From: Thermococcus sp. 21S7
Lineage (GTDB): Archaea; Methanobacteriota_B; Thermococci; Thermococcales; Thermococcaceae
Direction: 5' to 3'
NCBI RefSeq assembly: GCF_012027615.1
Contig: NZ_SNUT01000002.1
Span: 124,001 to 188,000, forward strand
Length of the DNA: 64,000 nt
The notes beneath the pieces were generated by a model, which did not search any database, was not told the DNA's origin, and saw nothing but the letters and a program-made list of their open reading frames with translations. Position numbers and translations under genes: made by a program. Of this stretch, positions 56,780-64,000 are shown piece by piece; within the stretch, counting starts at the first letter, position 1, and each line of letters begins with the position of its first letter.

Positions 56780-57064
56780 GCTTTTCACCCACTACCCCCT
56801 AACTCCGTCCTTGAATAAAAGTCTTTTCCAAAAAACGATTTCCTGCCTGATTTCCTGCACCTGCAGGGTCTTGAGTCCCCTTTGGCCCCCCACCGTTTTT
56901 CTTCCCATTGTATATCACGTGACTTTTTTGGTTTCACCGAAAGAAAGCGTTTTAAACGTTTGTTCGGCCCAGCACGGTACGAAAAAACTTTGAAAAGAAC
57001 GATTCACAATCGTTTTTGGGAAAGCCTTATATTGAACAGAGTTGTCCAGTAAATGGGTGGTAAA
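56780..57064. promoter_or_regulatory. divergent wecC / DUF354 control region
   Basis: 285 bases without a gene. On the minus strand CTTTTATTC (about 56815) may be the wecC TATA; on the plus strand CCTTATATTG (57023-57032) serves the DUF354 gene. Symmetric sequences lie between: AACGAT and ATCGTT around TCACA (56999-57015), CGTTTTAAACG (56949-56959), and a direct repeat GATTTCCTGC twice (56838-56859). They could bind regulators of surface sugar genes. Confidence 0.45.
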
Positions 57065-58198
57065 ATGAAGGTATGGATTGACATCACGAACGCCCCTCAC
57101 GTTCACTTTTTCAAAGGTGTAATAAATGAGCTGGAGAAGGCCGGACACGAGGTTCTGGTCACAACCCGCGAGTTCGACGGACTCACCGGAATCCTTGACA
57201 TGTTCGGGTTTGATTACTACGTGGTCGGAAGGCACGGCGGTGCGACCCTTGAGGGCAAGCTCCTGGCGGGCACCGAAAGGATGTACAAGCTGTCCAAGCT
57301 GATAATTGAAGAAAAGCCCGACCTGGCGATTTACAAACATTCGGCCGAAGCCCCAAGGGTTGCCTTCGGCCTCCAGATACCCGCCATAGGCTTCGTTGAC
57401 AACGAGACGGCCGTTGCCCAGAACAAGCTTATACTCCCCTACACCACGCTCCTCGTCTACCCAACCGCAATAGACGCCTACGAACTCCTCCGGTGCGGTG
57501 CCGACCCAAACGGGATGCGCCCGGTTAAAGGCTTTTCTGAGCTGGCTCACCTCTACGGCTTCATCCCCGACAGGAAGGTCCTGCACGAGCTGGGATTAAA
57601 GCGCGGGGAGTACATCGTCATGCGCACGGAGCCGATAAAGGCCAACTACTTCAACGGGCCCCCGAAGAGCGTTCTTGAGGACGTTATTCCTCTCCTTCCG
57701 GAGACTCCCATAGTCCTCTTCCCCAGGACGGAGGAGCAGAGGAAACGCTTTGAGCACTTCGAAAACGTGATAATGCCCGAAAGACCAGTCGACAGCCTCA
57801 GCCTGCTCTACTATGCCAAGCTCATGATAGGCGCAGGGGGAACGATGAACAGGGAGGCCATAGCCCTTGGAACCCCGACGATTTCGACCTATCCCGGAAA
57901 GCTGCTGGCGGTCACCAAGTGGCTCGTGGAGAAGGGAGTGAAGTTCCACTCGACCGACCCGGTGAAGGTTGCAATGATGGCGGAGCGCATGATGGAGATG
58001 AACGGCGGCTACCGCGCCTACATCCGGAGCGTTGTGAGCGGTTTCGAGAACCCCATGGACGTAATCCTGCGCGAGATAGAAACCTACGAGGAGTTCGGAA
58101 CGTTCATGACCATGAAGGTGGAAGAATCGTCAGACCCCGGCAACGCGCGGGGTTACGTAGGCCTCAATGAAAGCCGCCACAAGGAGGAGCAGCACTGA
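57065..58198 (+). CDS. DUF354 glycosyltransferase-like protein
   Basis: About 377 residues, predicted GT-B-like. Opening MKVWIDITNAPHVHFFKGVINELEKAGHEVLVTTREF, then HSAEAPRVAFGLQIPAIGFVDNE, IVMRTEPIKANYFNG and the sugar-nucleotide-like MIGAGGTMNREAIALGTPTISTYPGK. DUF354 proteins are related to UDP-GlcNAc 2-epimerases and glycosyltransferases, fitting the neighbours wecB and wecC. ATG after GGGTGGTAAA, not the upstream ATG. Its last 69 bases overlap the SpoIIM-like gene on the other strand. Confidence 0.82.
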   Translation: MKVWIDITNAPHVHFFKGVINELEKAGHEVLVTTREFDGLTGILDMFGFDYYVVGRHGGATLEGKLLAGTERMYKLSKLIIEEKPDLAIYKHSAEAPRVAFGLQIPAIGFVDNETAVAQNKLILPYTTLLVYPTAIDAYELLRCGADPNGMRPVKGFSELAHLYGFIPDRKVLHELGLKRGEYIVMRTEPIKANYFNGPPKSVLEDVIPLLPETPIVLFPRTEEQRKRFEHFENVIMPERPVDSLSLLYYAKLMIGAGGTMNREAIALGTPTISTYPGKLLAVTKWLVEKGVKFHSTDPVKVAMMAERMMEMNGGYRAYIRSVVSGFENPMDVILREIETYEEFGTFMTMKVEESSDPGNARGYVGLNESRHKEEQH

Positions 58199-58708
58199 GA
58201 CTGCGAAGAGCTTTAACCCCTTTTCCGCTCCCCTTCTGAACCTTTCTCCCGCTTCTCCCTCGCCCCTTACTATCTCACGGTACCAGACTATTCCCGAGAC
58301 CCCAGCGAGCGCTATCGCCGGTATCTCGATGATTCCATGCGGTACCAGCCCCAGGATTATCTGGGGGAACGAAAGCTCTCCGCTCGCCTGAACGGCCCTG
58401 ACTACGAGGCCGACCACGAAGCCGTTGAAGGCCATTATGAGCCAGGGGCCGAGGCCGAAGAAGAGGCCGGAGAGGAGCATGAAGAAGGCCACCATTGAGT
58501 TGTTGGTGAATATCTTGACGAAGTTCTCAAAGCTGGAATCTGAGATAGGTCCCATCCGCTCGGCAAGTTTTTTAACGGCCTCAACCGCGGCATCGGGGTT
58601 CCCGAGGGCAAAAACATAACCAAGGAAAGATGCCGCGAGGAAAACTATTAGAAGGTAGCCCAGGGTCTTTTTGGGAACCTCCGCGCCAATCTTGGGCAAG
58701 GGGCTCAC
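58130..58708 (-). CDS. SpoIIM/DUF95-like membrane protein
   Basis: About 192 residues and five membrane helices. The SpoIIM pattern is FVKIFTNNSMVAFFMLLSGLFFGLGPWLIMAFNGFVVGLVV, then LVPHGIIEIPAIALAGVSGI (H-G-x-x-E-x-P-A motif) and a C-terminal helix. Function in archaea unknown; perhaps membrane remodelling. Start either GTG or, with better spacing after GAGGTGAG, the TTG nine bases later. Starts right after the stop of the upstream gene. Confidence 0.83.
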   Translation of the reverse strand: MSPLPKIGAEVPKKTLGYLLIVFLAASFLGYVFALGNPDAAVEAVKKLAERMGPISDSSFENFVKIFTNNSMVAFFMLLSGLFFGLGPWLIMAFNGFVVGLVVRAVQASGELSFPQIILGLVPHGIIEIPAIALAGVSGIVWYREIVRGEGEAGERFRRGAEKGLKLFAVSVLLLLVAAFIEAYVTPRVAGV

Positions 58709-58709
58709 C

Positions 58710-58994
58710 TCACTTCCCCAGGGCGTTCTTCAGGGCGATCTTGAAGTCCTCGACGTTAACGTAGGGCATCTCCACGTCCATCCTCACCGCAAAGAACTCG
58801 TCTATCAGGTTCTCCAGCTCTTCAAGCCTGTGTCCCTCAAGTGTTTTTTCGAGCTCCTGAACGGTCTCCTCCGGATGCATGAAAAAGTCTCCCGTAATCT
58901 TGACGTGCTCGGCAATACCGTCTCTCTCGTCGAACTCTATCCTTATCAAACCCTTCTTGGCCTTGTGCTCTCCGACGTGGTGCCTCATACCCAT
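58710..58994 (-). CDS. lipoate-protein ligase C-terminal subunit (LplB-like)
   Basis: About 94 residues: KAKKGLIRIEFDERDGIAEHVKITGDFFMHPEETVQELEKTLEGHRLEELENLIDEFFAVR. This is the lipoate ligase C-terminal accessory domain (KITGDFF...LE..L.G); in Archaea it is a separate protein needed for lipoyl-AMP formation by LplA. No LplA lies in the window. TATA CCTTTAAAAAG is about 25 bases upstream; a second ATG six bases in is also possible. The frame is open much further but that part is antisense to argS. Confidence 0.78.
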   Translation of the reverse strand: MGMRHHVGEHKAKKGLIRIEFDERDGIAEHVKITGDFFMHPEETVQELEKTLEGHRLEELENLIDEFFAVRMDVEMPYVNVEDFKIALKNALGK

Positions 58995-59039
58995 CCCCAA
59001 AGTAAATCCCTCGGAGAACTTTTTAAAGGTTGGGTATAA

Positions 59040-60986
<1,947 letters not shown>

Positions 60987-61476
60987 TCACTCCCTCAACA
61001 CTTTTTCCACCACTGGGTCTATTATCCGGTACCCCCCGTTTTCCTTCTTTATCCATCCCATCTTTTCCAGGTTCCTGATAAGGCTGCCCAGCCTGGCGTT
61101 CGTTATGGGACCGCTCTTTGCCTCCACGTAGTCCCTTATCTCGGACCACCTTGATAGTCCGATGGAGACCGCGCGCAGGATGAGGGTGTACCTCGGGGAG
61201 CGCTTTTCAAGTTCTAGCAGTTCCTCCCGTATCATGTTCCTTGCCTTTGCTATCGTGGCTTCCAGGGCCTTTTTGGGGTCTCCCTTTTTCCAGGTAGAGT
61301 CCGATTCCCTGATATTCGTTGAGGGCCGCCTTTAGAAGGGAGCTCTTGCCCACACGGCGGATTCCTATGATAAGGGTTATCGGATACTCCTCCATACCCG
61401 TGAGAACGGCATCAAGCTCCGCCTCCCTGTCAAACATCTCCTCCCTTCTCTCTTTTGGTCTCGGGTCAAAGAGCAT
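60987..61476 (-). pseudogene. archaeal-type AAA ATPase remnant with internal deletion
   Basis: N-terminal piece MLFDPRPKERREEMFDREAELDAVLTGMEEYPITLIIGIRRVGKSSLLKAALNEYQGIGLYLEKG has the DRE motif and Walker A (GIRRVGKSS) of the archaeal ATPase family. The frame then shifts by one base, and the C-terminal piece (GDPKKALEATIAKARNMIREELLELEKRSPRYTLILRAV...) is the family's winged helix. Full-length members have 350-450 residues; here about 160 are left, and Walker B and the sensor part are gone. So a large deletion plus a frameshift. Confidence 0.75.
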
Positions 61477-61497
61477 AGGTATCGCCCCCGACACTTG

Positions 61498-61513
61498 GTA
61501 TCGGTACCGATAC
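61498..61513. promoter_or_regulatory. perfect 16-base palindrome at ATPase promoter
   Basis: GTATCGGTACCGATAC. It overlaps the edge of the minus-strand TATA (TTTTTAAGT) and lies about 25-37 bases before the ATPase start, where an operator would sit. The protein that binds it is unknown. Confidence 0.5.
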
Positions 61514-61608
61514 TTAAAAACTTCCCGGAACCCCAAAATACCCCCTTCCCCCAAAAATCTTCGGTGATTCCATGCGCGGTGTTGTGGTGCCCCTTCTGAC
61601 CTCCTTCC

Positions 61609-61706
61609 CGCCCTGGAGGGCGAGGGTTCGGCTTAACCCCTCGCCATTGGCGGGAGGTTTGAGGGGCTTCATTAAAGCCCAATTTAAAACGGGCTTTCAG
61701 CCCCTC
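61609..61706 (-). ncRNA. omegaRNA-like scaffold kept in the IS605 relic
   Basis: A nested perfect hairpin, GAGGGGCT (61661-61668) with AGCCCCTC (61699-61706) and AAAGCCC (61674-61680) with GGGCTTT (61691-61697), spans the tnpB stop. It is followed towards the right end by CGCCATTGGCGGG and by the terminal hairpin CGCCC/GGGCG (61609-61622). TnpB guide RNAs end at this border, so the guide would be the flanking DNA read from 61595 leftwards. Expression is not known. Confidence 0.42.
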
Positions 61707-62168
61707 AGGGAGGGTCTCCCCCCGTTACCCCTCCTCTGAGCGTAAAACCCGCTCAGATTCGGGGTTATGGTTTTTACGGCCTTTTTCAAAATATTGAAAC
61801 CACCAACCAAGTCCGCGTTAAAAACAAGTCCCGTCGCGGGACACTTAAACAACCCCCGAACGAAGCGAGCCTCCTCATGAGGCCTCCCGCAAACGGGACA
61901 AAGCTTAGAAGTGAAAGCCTCATCAACAACCACAACACCAATACCATACCCCTCCGCAACTTCAGTTAGGCGTTTAATGACAGTATTGAACCTCCAAACG
62001 TGAGAGAGGATAAAATTCTGCTTTTTGCTCTTATCAGGATTCCGAGCTATTCCCTTTGGGTAGCCAACGACAATCTTAGAAACTCCCAAATCGTAAAGCC
62101 TCTAACTGGAAGAGCTTTAGCTCTTGCTCCTTTGAGGGTTGGAGTTTTACCGTTACTGCTCGCTTCAT
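61697..62168 (-). pseudogene. tnpB: tnpB with internal deletion and frameshift
   Basis: ATG at the right side opens MKRAVTVKLQPSKEQELKLF, the usual TnpB start. After about 26 codons a frameshifted join leads to GVSKIVVGYPKGIARNPDKSK...FNTVIKRLTEVAEGYGIGVVVVDEAFTSKLCPVCGRPHEEARFVRGLFKCPATGLVFNADLVGGFNILKKA. That is the C-terminal third with the Glu region (VVVDEAF), zinc finger (CPVCG; second pair reduced to one Cys) and last Asp (FNADLVGGFN). The first RuvC Asp is lost, so no nuclease. Confidence 0.8.
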
Positions 62169-63144
62169 TTCAAAGTATGGTATGAATTTTAGGCTTTAAA
62201 AGAGTATCGCTTCCCTGTTCGAAGGCTGGTTGGGTTGTTCACTTCATCCCCGCTGTGAACGGCAAGACTTTCAAAAGAAAAATGTAACGCCCTTCAACGA
62301 GGACTACTCCATCGATATTCCCGCCCTTGAGGAGCACATCGAGTTTCTCCAGAAGGTCGGCGTTCACGGGATATTCATCAACGCGACGACCGGCGAGTTC
62401 ACGAGCCTCAGCGTCGAGGAGAGGAAGTTTCTGGCCGAGAGGGGCAGGGAGCTCGTCAACGCCTCATTCTACTTGGTCGGTACGGCCTCCTCGAACACCT
62501 TTGAGGTCATTGAGCTTACAAAGCACGCCCAGGACATAGGGGCCGACTACGTCGTGATAGCGCCCCCCCTACTACTGCCCCCTGAACGACGACGCCCTGT
62601 TTACGCACTACTCGATGGTCGCCGAGAGAACCGATATTCCTAATTATACTATACAACATCCCCTCCTGCGCCAACCCGCTCAGCGTGCCACTCATCAAAC
62701 GCCTCGCCCTAGAGTACCCGAACATCGCCGGTGTGAAGGAGACGATTGACAGTGTAAATCACATCAGGGACGTTATCTTCGAGGTTAAGGGCGAAAGAAA
62801 GGACTTCAAGGTATTCACCGGCCTCGACCAGCACTTCTTGAACACGCTCGTTCTCGGCGGGGTTGGGGAATAATGGCCTGTGCTGACTTTGCCCCCGAGG
62901 TTCATCTGGCCCTCTACAAGGCCTTTCAGGAAAAGAGGTTCGAAGAAGCATTCGAGCACGCGAGAAGGCTGGCAAAGCTGTCCGGGGTCTACGATGCGGC
63001 ATCATCATTCGGCTCCGCAATAAAGCTCGCCATGTCGCTCCGCGGCTTCTCGATAAAACCCGTCCTCAGACCCCCGTACTTGATGGATGGGGAAGAGGTG
63101 AAGGAAGGAATAAGAAAGCTGCTCGCCGAGGTACTGGGCTGAGC

Positions 63145-64000
63145 TCACTGAATCTTGTACCTCAGGAAGGCCCCCAGCCCTCCAAAGGCCTTGTAGAACT
63201 GCTGGCCCTCGTCCGTGTCGAGGGAGATGATCTCCACTTCGGAACCGCTTTCCTCGGCCATTTTTATGAACTCCTCGGCGACGTCCCATTTCTCAAAGCT
63301 TATGTTCTGGCTGCCGCACTTTGGGCAGTGGGTGAGCTTCTTCCTGTAGACGTGGAACTCGCTCTCGCTCATGGTCTTCTCCTCCTGCCAGCCGCAGTTG
63401 TTGCACTTTGCCCTGACGCGAACCTTGTCGTAGCCCTCGCTGATGAGGAGCGTGTCAACGGCGCCAAGCTCAAGGGCCTGCCGCACCTCCCTCTCACCGT
63501 AGGTTATCATTCCCGTGTCCTTAACGAGGTGCCTGAAGAAGTTCTGTATAAGGTGGCGCTCTTTGACCGCCTCGTGGTCCTTGAGTATATCGCTGGCCTT
63601 CTCCACCAGCTCTCTCAGCCCGTACTCGCCGTGGTAGCTGATGTCCACAACGCCGATGACCTTCTTTCGAAGCTCGTGGTGAAGGTAGTCGCCCTCAACG
63701 AACTCCTCCTTGGTCGGGCCCGGGCCGCCGATGATTATCCCTCTCAGCTCGCCCTTCTCAAGGAGCGGAAGGAAGGCCTTGTTGGCGTGCTCGCCGATGC
63801 GCTTCATGAACTCGTGGGTTTCCTGCTCGCGAATCCTCTCGTAACGTCTCGCGGACTGACCACCCGCGCGGGTCTTTCCGGGGACGTTTGAAGTCAGCTC
63901 GTCGATGACGTCAATGCGCTTTCCCCTGAGGAGGCCTATCGTTGCCTCGTTCTTTTCGACTGTGATGAGGCCGTAGGCGTCCTTTACGCGGAGCATCTCC
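63145..64000 (-). CDS. prf1: peptide chain release factor aRF1, 5' end cut by window
   Basis: The visible 285 residues cover domains 2 and 3. GGQ motif: [27 protein letters not shown]; domain 3 has KCNNCGWQE and HCPKCGSQN, a zinc ribbon seen in archaeal aRF1, and ends FLRYKIQ. It frees the peptide at all three stop codons. The NIKS domain lies outside the window. Two bases separate its end from the aldolase pseudogene's stop on the other strand. Confidence 0.94.
   Translation of the reverse strand, partial: EMLRVKDAYGLITVEKNEATIGLLRGKRIDVIDELTSNVPGKTRAGGQSARRYERIREQETHEFMKRIGEHANKAFLPLLEKGELRGIIIGGPGPTKEEFVEGDYLHHELRKKVIGVVDISYHGEYGLRELVEKASDILKDHEAVKERHLIQNFFRHLVKDTGMITYGEREVRQALELGAVDTLLISEGYDKVRVRAKCNNCGWQEEKTMSESEFHVYRKKLTHCPKCGSQNISFEKWDVAEEFIKMAEESGSEVEIISLDTDEGQQFYKAFGGLGAFLRYKIQ

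Larger units (their letters stand above)
61596..62283 (-). mobile_element. IS200/IS605-type relic with deleted tnpB, inserted at TTAC
   Basis: The left end touches GTAA on the plus strand, that is TTAC on the strand in which tnpB reads, as for IS608-type elements. The left-end sequence begins ATTTTTCTTTTGAAAG. The right end is CGCCC-TCCA-GGGCG-GGAAGGAGGTCAG. There is no tnpA, and tnpB is internally deleted. Removing exactly 688 bases restores the reading frame of the host gene. Confidence 0.8.
61572..63142 (+). pseudogene. DapA/KDG-aldolase-family gene split by IS relic and three frameshifts
   Basis: ATGCGCGGTGTTGTGGTGCCCCTT encodes MRGVVVPL after GGTGATTCC; 688 bases later the same frame resumes at GTAACGCCCTTC (VTPFNEDYSIDIPALEEHIEFLQKVGVHGIF), rebuilding the N-terminus of a Class I aldolase (DapA superfamily). 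Further damage: seven C at 62563-62569 (one extra; should read APPYYCPLND), an extra A near 62642 (should be DIPIILYNIP), and a missing G at 62865-62868 (should be GGVGGIMACAD). The Schiff-base Lys lies in NIAGVKETID. About 295 residues when intact. Sequencing error could explain one shift, not all, and not the insertion. Confidence 0.85.

Noticed and set aside
62230-62643. Reading the aldolase fragment as a separate gene starting inside the IS end
   Set aside because: The first 18 codons are transposon-end sequence; the real start is at 61572, before the insertion.

Overview
The window reads as a Thermococcus chromosome (hyperthermophilic euryarchaeon). Genes are tightly packed and often overlap in ATGA-type junctions. 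Starts follow GGTGAT or GGTGGT Shine-Dalgarno sequences. TATA boxes of the TTTAAA/TTTATA type lie about 25 bases before leaderless or short-leader starts. The gene set is typical of the genus: prefoldin beta, KEOPS Pcc1, a Brix protein, RpoP, L37Ae, a TIP49-like helicase, aRF1, and a 13-gene Mbx respiratory complex. GC is near 55 percent, except in one AT-richer IS607-type element. No tRNA, rRNA or CRISPR array was found.

Layout. 1-3.8 kb: tRNA-binding protein (cut by the edge), repeat protein, DHH phosphoesterase, prefoldin beta. 3.9-9.6 kb: high-affinity phosphate uptake operon pstS-(TIM barrel)-pstC-pstA-pstB-phoU-phoU. 9.6-11 kb: L37Ae-RpoP-Brix-Pcc1 information-processing operon, then an intergenic region with three strong hairpins. 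11.3-17.9 kb: small proteins, an ArsR regulator with its own palindromic operator, queE, a C/D box sRNA, a pair of zinc-ribbon membrane proteins and the TIP49-like ATPase. 17.9-20.3 kb: an operon with a CARF-like sensor, a PIN-type nuclease and a membrane protein, which is the best candidate here for an undescribed signalling or defence module. 20.4-24.5 kb: lipoproteins and a thiol-disulfide relay (thioredoxin-like lipoprotein, CcdA, CPYC protein). 24.6-29.8 kb: a redox or nitrosative-stress regulon (HTH regulator, Hcp, DUF2249/DUF1858, DUF438-hemerythrin-PAS) tied together by four copies of one palindrome. 30-34 kb: ferrous iron uptake feoA-feoA-feoB with a membrane protein and a HemW/ChuW-like radical SAM enzyme, behind three DtxR-type operators. 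34-38.7 kb: Lrp regulator, class III aminotransferase, uracil/xanthine permease, two DUF996 proteins. 38.8-48.7 kb: the mbxABCDFGHH'MJKLN operon on the minus strand with SurR-type sites in its promoter. 49-51.5 kb: ACT-domain regulator and a complete IS607-family element. 51.6-58.7 kb: radical SAM/TRAM protein, secreted proteins, ManNAcA sugar-nucleotide genes (wecB, wecC), DUF354 protein, SpoIIM-like protein. 58.7-64 kb: lipoate ligase C-terminal subunit, argS, then a decaying zone (deleted ATPase; a DapA-family gene split by an IS200/IS605 relic and three frameshifts), and aRF1 cut by the edge.

Transposon ends recur. The ends of the IS605-type relic at 61.6-62.3 kb also appear as a minimal fused-end remnant at 17.5 kb and as a single left end at 38.74 kb. 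All functional calls come from motif recognition in the sequence alone; no database search was run.
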